Assembly (NCBI GenBank): GCA_963804885.1
Contig: CAWDSF010000012.1
Coordinates: forward strand, 186,001-250,000
DNA from: PALSA-1004 sp963804885
GTDB taxonomy: Bacteria > Pseudomonadota > Gammaproteobacteria > Burkholderiales > SG8-41
Reading direction: 5' to 3'
DNA length: 64,000 nt
Shown piece after piece: positions 8,482 to 17,760 of the stretch. Positions within the stretch are counted from its first letter, which is position 1. Each line of letters begins with the position of its first letter. Made by a program: the position numbers and the translations under genes. The notes under the pieces were generated by a model that ran no database searches, was not told the DNA's origin, and was given only the letters and a program-made list of their open reading frames with translations.

Positions 8482-9471
8482 ATGAATCGGCAATCAAGCC
8501 TAGTCGTCACCTTCAAAAGCTCCGCGCTGTGGACGCTGCTTGCCGCGTTTTGGTGTATTACCGGTCTGGCACAACCCTATCCGTCGCGTGCGGTGCGCGT
8601 TATCGTGCCGTTTGCGCCGGGCGGGGGCACCGACATTCTCGTGCGCACGATTGCGCCGCGGCTCTCGGAGGCGCTCGGCCAGCAGCTGGTCATTGACAAT
8701 CGGGCGGGCGGCGGCAGCACCATCGGCAGCGAACTCGCGGCCCGGTCGCCTGCCGACGGTTACACGTTGTTGATGGTCGACACTTCGTTCACGACCAATC
8801 CCAGCCTTTACAGCAAGCTGCCCTACGACTCGGTGCGCGACTTTGCGCCGGTTTCGTTGCTGGCTGCCGCGCCAGTGATCCTGATCGTGCACCCATCGGT
8901 CCCAGTCAAGACGGTCAAGGAGTTCGTCGCGCTCGCAAAAGCCAGGCCGGGACAGCTTAACTTCGCGTCGGGCGGGCCAGGGAGTTCCACCCACCTCGGC
9001 GGCGAATTGCTGAAACTCGTCGCGAATATCGATCTGGTGCACATTCCCTACAAAGGCACCGGCCCGGCAGTCGCCGACGTCCTGGGCGGGCAGGTCGTCA
9101 TGATGTTCGCGGGCATCAGTTCGGTGAAGCAGCACGTCGCGGTCGGCCGGCTGCGCGCAATTGCGGTCACCGGCGACAAGCGCTCGCCGGCGATGCCGGA
9201 AGTGCCCACGTTCGTCGAGTCGGGCTTGAAAGGCGTCGATTCCGGCACGTATTGGGGTTGTCTCGCGCCCGCGGCAACACCCAGAGACATCATCAATAAA
9301 TTGAGCTCGACCATCGCCGGCGTGTTGAAGCTGCCGGATATCCAGCAGCGCCTGATCGATCTCGGTTTCGATCCGATCGGCGGATCGCCGGAGCAGTTTG
9401 CCGCCAATATCAAAAGCGAAACCGAAAAATGGGCGCGTGTGATCAAGAACGCCAATGTAAAACTCGATTGA
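8482..9471 (+). CDS. Bug/TctC family periplasmic receptor
   Basis: The start ATG at 8482 gives 329 residues with a signal peptide (hydrophobic SALWTLLAAFWCITGLA, cleaved before QPYP). The reading frame is open much further upstream but codes nothing family-like there. The core blocks are YPSRAVRVIVPFAPGGGTD, DNRAGGGSTIGSELAARS, ADGYTLLMV, LPYDSVRDFAPVSLL, LNFASGGPGSSTHLGGE and HIPYKGTGPAVADVLGG. It is followed after 10 bases by hydrolase paralog 3, giving another receptor-hydrolase pair. Confidence 0.92.
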   Translation: MNRQSSLVVTFKSSALWTLLAAFWCITGLAQPYPSRAVRVIVPFAPGGGTDILVRTIAPRLSEALGQQLVIDNRAGGGSTIGSELAARSPADGYTLLMVDTSFTTNPSLYSKLPYDSVRDFAPVSLLAAAPVILIVHPSVPVKTVKEFVALAKARPGQLNFASGGPGSSTHLGGELLKLVANIDLVHIPYKGTGPAVADVLGGQVVMMFAGISSVKQHVAVGRLRAIAVTGDKRSPAMPEVPTFVESGLKGVDSGTYWGCLAPAATPRDIINKLSSTIAGVLKLPDIQQRLIDLGFDPIGGSPEQFAANIKSETEKWARVIKNANVKLD

Positions 9472-9481
9472 AAGCGCAACG

Positions 9482-10306
9482 ATGCCTTTGTCCACAGAAC
9501 TGCAAACCCATGTCGCAAGCGACGGCCTCAAGCTGCGTTATGCGGTAGATGACTACAGCGATCCGTGGCGGCCGCAGGAAACGGTATTTCTGCTGCACGC
9601 GGCGATGGGCAGCTCGCGCCGGCTTTACAAATGGGTGCCGATCCTGTCGCGGCATTTTCGCGTCGTGCGACCGGACATGCGCGGCCACGGACAGACGGAG
9701 ATTCCGGGCGCCGACCAGTTGACGGTGAAGCGGCTCGCGATGGACGTCGCCGAGCTTGCCGACGCGCTCGGCTGCAAGCAATTTCACGTGGCGGGTTCGT
9801 CGGCCGGCGCCATAGTGGCGATGCAGGTCGCGGTCGATTTTCCGGAGCGGGTCAGGACGCTGGGTGATTTTGCGTCGACGCCGGGACTTAAAAATTCTCT
9901 GGTCGATGCCGAAAAATGGATCGCCGGCATTCAGGCGCAGGGCTTTCTGGGTTTTCTCGAATCGACGATCGGCGACCGCCTGCCGAAAGGCGCGGACGAG
10001 AACTTCAAGCGCTGGTTCATCGACGAAGCGGCGAAAACCGATCCCGAACTCTTCTACCGTTTCGTGCGCATGATGAAGGCGTGCGACCTGACCGACCGCC
10101 TTAACGAAATTCGCTGCCCGACGCTCGCGGTGATTCCGCATCCGGATCCGCTCGGCACGCCGGACCAGTACGAGGTCGTCAAAAAGAAGATTCGCAATTG
10201 CGAGTACGTCGTATACGAGGGCTATCCGCACAACATCACCGACTCGGTGCCGGAGAAATGCGCGAACGAGCTGCTGCGTTTCCTGCTTAAGCACTGCCCG
10301 CGCTGA
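9482..10306 (+). CDS. Alpha/beta hydrolase, paralog 3 of 4
   Basis: This 274-residue alpha/beta hydrolase has HAAMGSSRRLYKWVP near residue 39, DMRGHGQTEIPGADQLT near 65, the elbow G-S-S-A-G with Ser107, and His250 in GYPHNITDSVP. The N-terminal VDDYSDPWRP block and the C-terminal PHNITD block are shared almost exactly with paralog 4 at 11974. Paralogs 1 and 2 have other residues around the histidine, so 3 and 4 form a closer pair. It is co-directional with the Bug gene upstream and the SDR gene downstream (13-base gap). Confidence 0.9.
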   Translation: MPLSTELQTHVASDGLKLRYAVDDYSDPWRPQETVFLLHAAMGSSRRLYKWVPILSRHFRVVRPDMRGHGQTEIPGADQLTVKRLAMDVAELADALGCKQFHVAGSSAGAIVAMQVAVDFPERVRTLGDFASTPGLKNSLVDAEKWIAGIQAQGFLGFLESTIGDRLPKGADENFKRWFIDEAAKTDPELFYRFVRMMKACDLTDRLNEIRCPTLAVIPHPDPLGTPDQYEVVKKKIRNCEYVVYEGYPHNITDSVPEKCANELLRFLLKHCPR

Positions 10307-10319
10307 GGGATGCATTGAA

Positions 10320-11103
10320 ATGGGGCGGCTCGCCGGCAAAGTAGCTTTCATTACCGGTGCCGGTTCGGGCATCGCGCGCGCGGCAGCGTCGATCTTTGCG
10401 CGCGAAGGTGCGCAAGTCGCGCTCGCTGAAATCAAGCCCGACCTGGGCAGCGCCACCGAAAAACGCGTGCGCGACGCGGGCGGCGCAGCGCTGTTCGTTC
10501 ACACGGACGTCACGAACGAAGACAGCGTCAAGGCCGCGATCGCCGCGACGCTGCGCCGTTTCGGCCGGCTCGACGTGCTGTACAACTGTGCGGGCGGCTC
10601 AGTGCCTGCCGACAGCTACGTTACCGACGTCGACCTCGCCGTATGGCAGCACACGATGTCGCTCGATCTGCTGGGGCCGATGCTGTGCTGCCGGCACGCG
10701 ATTCCCGAAATCATCAAGGCGGGCGGCGGCACAGTGGTCAACATGTCGTCGGGGGCCGCGCTGCGCGGCGGCAGTCCTTCGCATATATACACCGCAGCCA
10801 AGGGCGCGATTCTGTCGCTGACGCGCGCGCTGGCCGGCGCTTATGCCAAGCACAACGTGCGCGTCAATGCGATTTGCGCCGGCCGCATCCTGACCGAGCG
10901 CATCACCGGCAACGTACGGCACGCCCGGCCGGCCGGGGCCGATTGCCGATCGCCAGGATGCCGCCGGCCGCAGCAAAGAGTATCCGTTCTGGGTCGGCCA
11001 GCCGGAAGACATCGCGAACATCGCATTGTTTCTCGCGAGCGACGAATCGCGCATGATCACCGGCGCGACCATCCCGGCCGAAGGCGGCCGCTCGGCTTAC
11101 TAG
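10320..11103 (+). CDS. SDR-family oxidoreductase, frameshifted near 10912
   Basis: The N-terminal two thirds is a classical short-chain dehydrogenase. It has the cofactor motif TGAGSGIARAAA (residues 12-23), NCAGG near 90, MSSGAALRGG, and the catalytic Y-T-A-A-K near residue 158. After GRILTERITGN the frame becomes nonsensical. Moving forward one base restores family sequence: YGTPGRPGPIADRQD, WVGQPEDIANIALFLASDES and ITGATIPAEGGRSAY, with the stop at 11101-11103. The two pieces together make a normal SDR of about 260 residues. The change is a single-base type near 10905-10914. It is either an assembly error or a recent null allele. Confidence 0.85.
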
Positions 11104-11134
11104 ACAATAACTGAGCAATAACTGAGGACTGCAA

Positions 11135-11977
11135 ATGGCCAAGCATATCGTTTGTCTCACTTTCGACTTCGACGCCATGTCGGGGTTTATCGCGCGCGGG
11201 ATGACGTCGCCGACGCCGGTGTCGCGCGGCGAGTTCGGCGCCGACGTCGCGACGCCGCGCCTGCTCGCGCTGCTGAAGAAATACCGGATAGCGACGTCCT
11301 GGTATATCCCGGGCCATACGCTGGAGACTTATCCCGCGCGGTGCCGCGAAGTGTTCGCCGCCGGCCACGAAATCGGCCATCACGGCTGGACGCATGTGCC
11401 GCCGGCGCTGCTCACGCGCGACAAGGAGGAAGAGGGCCTCACGCGCGCGAACGAGCAGATCAAAAAGCTTACGGGCAGTTATGCGCGCGGATACCGCTCG
11501 CCGTCGTGGGACCTGAGCCCGCACTCGATCGAACTCCTGCTCAAGCACGGTTTCGAGTACGACAGCAGCATGATGGGCGACGATTACACGCCGTATCGCG
11601 TGCGCCAGGGCGACGTCATCGAGCTCGAAAAGCCGGCCGTATTCGGCAAGACCACGCGGCTCATCGAGATGCCGATCAGCTGGACGCTCGACGATTATCC
11701 GCATTTCGAATTTATCCGCACCAAGGACTGGATATTGCCGGGCCTCATGAACTACAACCTGGTGCTCGAAAACTGGATCAACGATTTTCTCTATATGAAG
11801 AAGATCCTCAAGTGGGGGGTCATCACGTACACGTTCCATCCGTTCGTGATCGGGCGCGCCGGGCGCATGCTGATGCTCGAGAAGCTCATCAAAAAGCTCA
11901 AAGCCGAAGGCGCGGTGTTCATGACGCTCGAGCAGGCGGTGGCTGAATACGACAAGCGCGCGCCGTTCAAAAAATGA
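11135..11977 (+). CDS. Polysaccharide deacetylase-fold (NodB homology) hydrolase
   Basis: This 280-residue protein has NodB motifs: TFDFD at residues 9-13 (catalytic base and metal Asp), GHEIGHHGWTH with the H-x3-H-type metal site, and RGYRSPSWDLSP. No signal peptide or membrane segment is seen, so it is cytoplasmic. That does not fit secreted chitin or peptidoglycan deacetylases, and resembles allantoinase/PuuE-type or cyclic-imide-type amidohydrolases of this fold. Its stop overlaps the start of hydrolase paralog 4 by ATGA, so the two are translationally coupled. A C-N hydrolase acting before or after the hydrolase is inferred. Confidence 0.82.
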   Translation: MAKHIVCLTFDFDAMSGFIARGMTSPTPVSRGEFGADVATPRLLALLKKYRIATSWYIPGHTLETYPARCREVFAAGHEIGHHGWTHVPPALLTRDKEEEGLTRANEQIKKLTGSYARGYRSPSWDLSPHSIELLLKHGFEYDSSMMGDDYTPYRVRQGDVIELEKPAVFGKTTRLIEMPISWTLDDYPHFEFIRTKDWILPGLMNYNLVLENWINDFLYMKKILKWGVITYTFHPFVIGRAGRMLMLEKLIKKLKAEGAVFMTLEQAVAEYDKRAPFKK

Positions 11978-12786
11978 CCACGCTGCACAAATTCCAGGCG
12001 AGCGACGGCTTGCGCCTGAGTTACGCGGCAGACGACTACACCGATCCGTGGCGCGCAAGCGATACGCTCGTGATGGTCCATGCAGCTATGGGCAGCGCGC
12101 GCCGCTTCTATGCATGGGTGCCGCATCTCGCGCGCGATTTTCGCGTCGTGCGACTCGAACTGCGCGGACACGGGGAATCGGAGATTCCGGGACCGACGCA
12201 GCTCACGTTCGAGCGCTTGACGCTGGATGTGGTCGAACTGCTCGATCATCTCGGCGTTGCGAAGGCGCACCTGATGGGATCGTCGGCTGGTGCCTTCGTC
12301 TCGCAAAGCGTGGCCGCGAATTATCCGCAACGCATCAAGACGCTCGCGTGCTTCGCTGCGACGCCGGGCATGAAAAAAGGCACTACGGATTACAAAAGCT
12401 GGGTCACGCGCATCGGCGCCAGCGGCGTTGCCGCATTTTTGCGCGAAACGATCCGCGACCGCATCAACCTGAACGCCGTCGAGCCGGGATTCGTCGACTG
12501 GTTCATCGCCGAATCGGCGCGCGCGCCCGTCGAGGTGCTAGCGCGCATCGTGCCGTTGATGGCGAGCATGGACCTGGCGCCCGAATTGCCGAAGATCGAA
12601 TGCCCGACGCTGGTCGTCGTGCCGGGCGGCGATCCGATCCACGGCGTCGAAGAGTACCGCGTGCTCGAACGCCTGATTCCGGATTGCGAATTCATTGTTT
12701 ACGCCGGCATGCCGCACAACATCACCGATGCGGCGCCGGATCGCTGCGCGCAGGAACTCAAGCGCTTTTTGCTCGCCCATGCATAA
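11974..12786 (+). CDS. Alpha/beta hydrolase, paralog 4 of 4
   Basis: This 270-residue alpha/beta hydrolase has HAAMGSARRFYAWVP near 36, ELRGHGESEIPGPTQLT near 62, the elbow G-S-S-A-G with Ser104, and His248 in GMPHNITDAAP. It is coupled upstream to the deacetylase-fold gene (ATGA overlap). It overlaps the following Bug gene by 8 bases, so the order is amidohydrolase-like, hydrolase, receptor. It is closest to paralog 3 by eye. The substrate is unknown. Confidence 0.9.
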   Translation: MTTLHKFQASDGLRLSYAADDYTDPWRASDTLVMVHAAMGSARRFYAWVPHLARDFRVVRLELRGHGESEIPGPTQLTFERLTLDVVELLDHLGVAKAHLMGSSAGAFVSQSVAANYPQRIKTLACFAATPGMKKGTTDYKSWVTRIGASGVAAFLRETIRDRINLNAVEPGFVDWFIAESARAPVEVLARIVPLMASMDLAPELPKIECPTLVVVPGGDPIHGVEEYRVLERLIPDCEFIVYAGMPHNITDAAPDRCAQELKRFLLAHA

Positions 12787-13757
12787 GTCGGCGTCGCTTA
12801 CAGTCGGGGTGCTCGCAGGCGCTGCATCGTTAATGGCTGGCACGGCGGCGCTGGCACAGGCGTATCCGGTAAAGCCTATTCGCTTCGTTGCCGCTTTCCC
12901 CGCGGGCGGTCCCAGTGACATAGTCGCGCGCGCGATCGGCCGCCGCATGTCGGAAGTGCTCGGGCAGTCGGTCGTGATCGAGAACCGCACGGGCGCCGGC
13001 GGCAATATCGGGGCGGAGGCGGTCGCCAAGGCGGCGCCCGACGGCTATACGGTTCTGCTCGGCGGCAGCTACGTTACGATCGCGCCGAGCCTGTACAAAA
13101 AACCCCCGTTCGATCCGATAAGGGACTTTGCGCCTGTCAGCCTCATAGTGTCGAACCAGTATGTGCTGGTCACGCATCCGTCGGTCCCGGCGCGCACGGT
13201 GCGCGACCTGATCAAGATCGCCAAAGCACAGCCGGGCAAGCTCAATTACGCGTCGACCGGTCCCGGCTCGCCGCCGCGGCTGTGCGCCGAGTTGTTCAAG
13301 TCGATGGCAGGCGTGGATATGGTCAACATCACGTACAAGGGCGCGACACCCGCGCTCGTCGACATGATAGGCGGGCATATCGATGTGTATTTCGGCGGTA
13401 TATCCGGCGCGCTGCCGCCGATCGCACGGCAACAAGGTGCGGCCGCTCGCGGTCACCAGCAACAAGCGCTCGTCGCAGTTGCCGGACATCCCGACCGTGG
13501 CGGAGGCAGCGCTCCCGGGATACGACATCACCACATGGTTTGGGCTGCTCGCGCCGGCCGGCACGCCGCGCGAGATCGTCAACAAGCTGAACGGCGTGAT
13601 CGTCGCGATCGTCGGCGACCCCGAGATGAAAAACTATTTGATCGGGCAGGGCGTCGACCCGGTCACCAACACCCCGGAGCAGTTCGCCGCATATATAAAA
13701 GGCGAAGTTCCAAAGTTCGCGAAAATCGTGAAGGCTGCCGGCATCGCCCCCGAGTGA
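12779..13757 (+). CDS. Bug/TctC family periplasmic receptor, frameshifted near 13426
   Basis: The ATG at 12779 overlaps the hydrolase stop. A signal peptide (ending LMAGTAALA, before QAYP) leads to YPVKPIRFVAAFPAGGPSD, ENRTGAGGNIGAEAVAKA and LNYASTGPGSPPRL. The frame breaks after GGISGALPPIA. One base forward it resumes as GNKVRPLAVTSNKRSSQLPD, WFGLLAPAGTPREIV and FAKIVKAAGIAPE, with the stop at 13755-13757. The joined protein has normal family length (about 325). The fault is a single-base type in a GC-rich stretch. The next gene starts at GTG 13754, overlapping this stop. Confidence 0.87.
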
Positions 13758-15284
13758 ACAGTTCCCGCCATTGCTCGCGCGCCCTGACGCTGTTATTGGC
13801 CGTCATGGCGATTTGCGCTTTACCGGCGGGCGCGGCAGAACTGACGGTCGGCTCCAAACGCTTTACCGAGTCGTACATCCTCGGCGAAATCATCGCCCGC
13901 ACCGCGCGGGCGGCGGGCGAGGCGCAGGTCGCGTTCAAGCCGGGGCTCGGCAACACCGCGGTCGTGTTCGCGGCGCTGAAAAACGGCGCGATCGACGTGT
14001 ATCCCGAGTATTCGGGCACCATCGCCTTCGAACTGCTCGGCGGCCGCACCTCGCCTGATATTGCCGCCATCAATCAGGCGCTCGCCGCCGACGGCCTGGC
14101 CGCCTCGGTGCCGCTCGGGTTCAGCAATACTTATGCGCTGGCGATGAGCGAAAACGTGGCGCAAAAGCTCGGCATCGCCGCTATTTCCGATCTCGCGCGG
14201 CACCCGGACCTCAATATCGGACTGTCCCAGGAGTTTCTCAACCGTAAAGACGGCTGGCCCGCATTGCAGCACACGTACGGGCTTACCCTCGCTGCGCGCG
14301 GACTCGATCACGGTCTCGCGTATGAAGCGCTGGCGGCGGGGCGCATCCAGGTGATGGACGTTTACACGACGGACGCCAAAATCAACCGGTATGGCCTGCG
14401 CGTGCTCGCGCGACGACCGCAAGTTCTTTCCGCCTTATGCGGCGCTGCTGCTGCATCGCGCCGACCTGCCGCAGCGCCTGCCAAAGACGTGGGCGGCGCT
14501 GACGACGCTGGCCGGCAAAATTCCGCCCGAACGCATGATCGCCATGAATGCGGAGGTCGAGCTCGACGGCAAGTCGTTCGCGCAGGTCGCTCAAGGGTTC
14601 GTCGGTGAAGCGCCGTCCGGGCGGCAACCGGGGTCGCGTAGTCCTCTCGCAATACTGTTCGGCGACGACTTTCTGCGCGTTACCGGGCAGCACCTGCTGC
14701 TGGTATTTGCGTCGCTGGCGGCTAGCTGCGCAGTGGGGATACCGCTCGGGATCTGGGCGGCGCGGTCAACCGCCGCCCATCGCGTCATTCTGCCGGCGGT
14801 CGGCGTGCTGCAAACCATCCCGGCGCTGGCGTTGCTCGCGTTTCTGATTGCGCTTCTCAATCGCATCGGGACGCTGCCGGCGCTGGTGGCGCTGTTCCTG
14901 TACGGGTTACTCCCCATAGTGCGCAACACCGCGACCGGCATGACGGAGGTGGCGCGCGGATACAAGCAGGCGGGTGCCGCGCTCGGCTTGCGCGATGGCG
15001 CGATTCTGCGGCTGATCGAGCTGCCGGTCGCCTCGCGCACCATCCTGGCGGGGGTTCGAACGTCCGCAGTCATCAACGTCGGCACCGCGACGATAGCCGC
15101 TTTCATCGGGGCGGGCGGCTACGGCGAGCGTATCGTCGCGGGCCTGGCGGTCAACGACAATGCTCTGCTGCTTGCCGGAGCGGTGCCGGCGGCGCTGCTG
15201 GCTATCCTCATTGAAGGCGCATTCGGGCTGGCCGAACTGTGGCTCGTTCCGCGCGGGCTGCGCCTGGCCGCAGCCCGGCGTTAG
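13754..15284 (+). CDS. Fused OpuC/YehZ-type betaine receptor plus ABC permease, frameshifted near 14408
   Basis: The GTG start overlaps the preceding stop. The N-terminal half has a signal-like hydrophobic segment, then TVGSKRFTESYILGEII, ALKNGAIDVYPEYSGT and LSQEFLNRKDGWPALQ, the hallmarks of the osmoprotectant (glycine betaine/choline) receptor family. After NRYGLRVLA the frame slips by one base and resumes as DDRKFFPPYAALLLHRADLP. A permease domain with several membrane helices follows, including IWAARSTAAHRVILPAVGVLQ and the EAA-like loop GYKQAGAALGLRDGAILRL. The receptor-permease order is the reverse of the OpuCBC fusions of some Firmicutes. No ATPase gene lies beside it. A betaine or related quaternary amine ligand is inferred. 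Confidence 0.83.
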
Positions 15285-15509
15285 GGGTCGCAGGTATCGG
15301 CTATTCGGCTTGGACCGCGTCCAAATCTCCCTATGGCAGAGCGCCTTTCGAAGATAACCCTGCTCACCAGTGAACTAATCGCAGACTTGGCTTGTCTGTC
15401 GCATAACGGAATCACTTCGCCTAGGAGGCACGCGGTCTGGGGTATACTTAGCGCTTTGTTTTCGCAGGCTTAGCGCCGGCAAAGCACAAGCAATCCAGGG
15501 ACCGGTTTC

Positions 15510-16109
15510 ATGGGCGATCGTGAAGTCGACCAGCAACTGGTCGAGCGGGCGCAGCGCGGCGACAAGAAGGCGTTTGAGCTGCTGGTGGTCAAATACCAGC
15601 GCAAGCTTGCACGCTTGTTGTCGCGCTTCATCCGCGATGCCAGCGAGGTCGAAGATGTAACGCAGGAGGCCTTTATCAAGGCCTATCGCGCCTTGCCGTC
15701 TTTTCGCGGCGACAGCGCGTTTTATACTTGGCTGTACCGGATAGGCATCAACACGGCGAAGAATTACCTGGTCGCGCTGGGTCGCCGCGCGCCGACGGTG
15801 ACCGAGATCGACAACGAAGAAGCAGAAGACGTGGAAGTCGGCGAGCAACTGAAAGACATGAACACGCCAGAACAACAAATGATGACGCGGCAAATCGCAG
15901 AAACAGTGAACTCCACGCTGCTTGAGTTGCCTGAAGAGTTGCGGACCGCGATTACATTGCGCGAGATCGACGGCTTGAGCTATGAGGAAATCGCCCAGAT
16001 CATGAATTGTCCGATAGGCACGGTGCGCTCGCGGATTTTCCGTGCGCGCGAAGCGATCGCCGGACGATTGCGGCCGCAACTGGGTACCCCGAAAGACAGG
16101 AGATGGTAA
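15510..16109 (+). CDS. rpoE: RNA polymerase sigma-E factor
   Basis: This is a 199-residue ECF sigma factor. Region 2 contains ASEVEDVTQEAFIKAYRALP and FRGDSAFYTWLYRIGINTAKN. Region 4 contains LPEELRTAITLREIDGLSYEE and the helix-turn-helix IAQIMNCPIGTVRSRIFRARE. It directs transcription of envelope stress genes. The next genes encode its anti-sigma factor, the RseB-type regulator and DegP, the standard arrangement. The rpoE stop TAA overlaps the rseA start ATG. Confidence 0.97.
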   Translation: MGDREVDQQLVERAQRGDKKAFELLVVKYQRKLARLLSRFIRDASEVEDVTQEAFIKAYRALPSFRGDSAFYTWLYRIGINTAKNYLVALGRRAPTVTEIDNEEAEDVEVGEQLKDMNTPEQQMMTRQIAETVNSTLLELPEELRTAITLREIDGLSYEEIAQIMNCPIGTVRSRIFRAREAIAGRLRPQLGTPKDRRW

Positions 16110-16618
16110 TGGAACGGATCTCGGCATTCATGGATGGCGAAGCGGGTCATGCGGAGACGCACCATGCGCTTCTGCGATTGAAGCAGGACACTGAATGCAA
16201 CCAGACCTGGGCCGCATTTCACCTGATTGGCGACACCATGCGCGGCGATCCGCTGCTGCGCGACGATTTCATGGCTCGCTTTCATGCCCGCATGGAAAGC
16301 GAACCCACCCAGCTTGCTCCACGCATGAGCTGGCGCAAGTCCGCCAACTACGCACTGTCCGCTGCCGCCTCAATCAGCGCGATCGCGGTCGTTTTGACAC
16401 TGACTCTCGTTGACAACCCCCTGCGCCCGCAGGCGCCCATTGCTGCGGCGCCGCGCAGCGACGCGCCGGTGCTCGCCCAAGGCGAGCCCGCCCGGCCCAG
16501 ACAAGGTAAAGTCAACGAATATCTAATGGCGCACCAGGAGTATTCGCCGAGCACGGCGTTGCAAGGCGTCGCGCCATACGTGAGAACAGTGTCGGAAACG
16601 CATGACGGTAACCGATAG
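16109..16618 (+). CDS. rseA: Anti-sigma-E factor RseA/MucA
   Basis: The start at 16109 (overlapping the rpoE stop) is preferred over the in-frame ATG at 16103, because an AGGAG lies about 7 bases upstream of it. The protein is about 169 residues. The N-terminal cytosolic sigma-binding domain reads MERISAFMDGEAGHAETHHAL and W-A-A-F-H-L-I-G-D-T-M-R. One membrane helix lies near ANYALSAAASISAIAVVLTL, followed by a periplasmic tail with YLMAHQEYSPSTALQGVAPY, as in MucA/RseA. It holds RpoE inactive at the inner membrane until cleaved under stress. Confidence 0.93.
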   Translation: MERISAFMDGEAGHAETHHALLRLKQDTECNQTWAAFHLIGDTMRGDPLLRDDFMARFHARMESEPTQLAPRMSWRKSANYALSAAASISAIAVVLTLTLVDNPLRPQAPIAAAPRSDAPVLAQGEPARPRQGKVNEYLMAHQEYSPSTALQGVAPYVRTVSETHDGNR

Positions 16619-16673
16619 TAACGCTCGATCAAGGGTGCGAGCTCCGCTGCGCTCCCTATTACAGAGGAAGCTC

Positions 16674-17693
16674 GTGTGCATCAAGTCGGGTGATCAGAGC
16701 TTCCTGGCGCTGCGCACGCGCCGCGCAACCGCTCCCGCGGTATTCGCATTGCTCGGCGCATTCGGCTGCGGCATCACCGTCGCCGCCGAAACCCCGGCGG
16801 ATGCGATGGCATGGCTCAAGAAAATCGCCGCTGCTTCGCGCCAGCTCAACTACGCTGGCACATTCGTCTACCAGCACGGCCGCCAGATGGAGTCGTCGCG
16901 CATCGCCCATATGGCCGACGCGAACGGCGAGTACGAGAAGCTCGAGACGCTGGACGGGCCGCCACGCGAAATCATCCGCAACAACGAAAACGTCACTTGT
17001 TACGTCCCCGACAATAAAACCGTCATCATCGAAAAACGCACGGCCCGCCAGTTCCCGGCACTGCTGCCGGAACAGTTGACCGGCATTACCGATAATTACG
17101 TCGTCACCAAAGGCGGGCAGGACCGGGTCGCCGGGTACGATTGCCAGGTCATCGCGCTCGAGCCCAAGGACAATCTGCGCTACGGGCACAAATATTGCGC
17201 CGAGCTCGCCAGCGGACTCGCGTTGCGGTCGCGCACTTACAATGAAAAAGGCGAGATAGTCGATTTGTTCGTATTTACCCAGCTCATGATCGGCAACGGC
17301 GTCAATAAGGACATGTTGAAGTCGCGTTTCGCGGCGTTGAGCCAGGGCTGGCAAGTCGATCGTGCCGCGCTCGATTTGCGCGAGGCCGCTCCCGACAGCC
17401 GCTGGGAATTCAAAAGCCCGCTCGCCGGCTTCCGTAAGCTCACCGAAATGAAACGCTCCATTCCGGGCCGTTCCGCGCCCGTATCCCACATCGTTTACTC
17501 CGACGGCCTCGCCGCGGTGTCCGTATTTCTCGAACCCATGCCCAAGTCGCCGCCCGCTGCGGGCGCAACGTATCAGGGCGCGGTCAACATGTACGTGAAA
17601 TCATCTGCCGATCAAATGGTGACCGTCGTCGGCGAAGCGCCCGCCGGCACGGTTAAGCAAATTGCCGAGTCGTTTACCGCCAAAGGCCGGTAA
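16674..17693 (+). CDS. rseB: Sigma-E regulator RseB/MucB
   Basis: This periplasmic regulator protects RseA from cleavage. A GTG start at 16674 behind GAGGAAG is chosen (339 residues). An ATG at 16602 inside the end of rseA would add 24 polar residues and has a weaker ribosome site. The signal peptide is ATAPAVFALLGAFGCGITVAA. The first domain contains NYAGTFVYQHGRQMESSRIAH, GEYEKLETLDGPPREIIRNN and NVTCYVPDNKTVIIEKR. The C-terminal domain contains SHIVYSDGLAAVSVFLEP. It lies between rseA and degP as expected. Confidence 0.92.
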   Translation: MCIKSGDQSFLALRTRRATAPAVFALLGAFGCGITVAAETPADAMAWLKKIAAASRQLNYAGTFVYQHGRQMESSRIAHMADANGEYEKLETLDGPPREIIRNNENVTCYVPDNKTVIIEKRTARQFPALLPEQLTGITDNYVVTKGGQDRVAGYDCQVIALEPKDNLRYGHKYCAELASGLALRSRTYNEKGEIVDLFVFTQLMIGNGVNKDMLKSRFAALSQGWQVDRAALDLREAAPDSRWEFKSPLAGFRKLTEMKRSIPGRSAPVSHIVYSDGLAAVSVFLEPMPKSPPAAGATYQGAVNMYVKSSADQMVTVVGEAPAGTVKQIAESFTAKGR

Positions 17694-17760
17694 TCATCGC
17701 CGGTGGCGCGGCGCGCAATACACGCAGTTAAAAAAATCGCAGTCGATAAAGGGATGAAAG

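Noticed and set aside
12695..14608. A 637-residue frame joining a Bug receptor and the betaine receptor.
   Set aside because: The middle (after 13426) is out of frame for the Bug gene, and a GTG start at 13754 begins the second gene. The apparent fusion is a frameshift artefact.
15285..15509. Possible sigma-E autoregulatory promoter upstream of rpoE.
   Set aside because: A TATACT box is present at about 15444, but no GGAACTT-N16-TCTGA type pattern could be found, so no sigma-E promoter is called.
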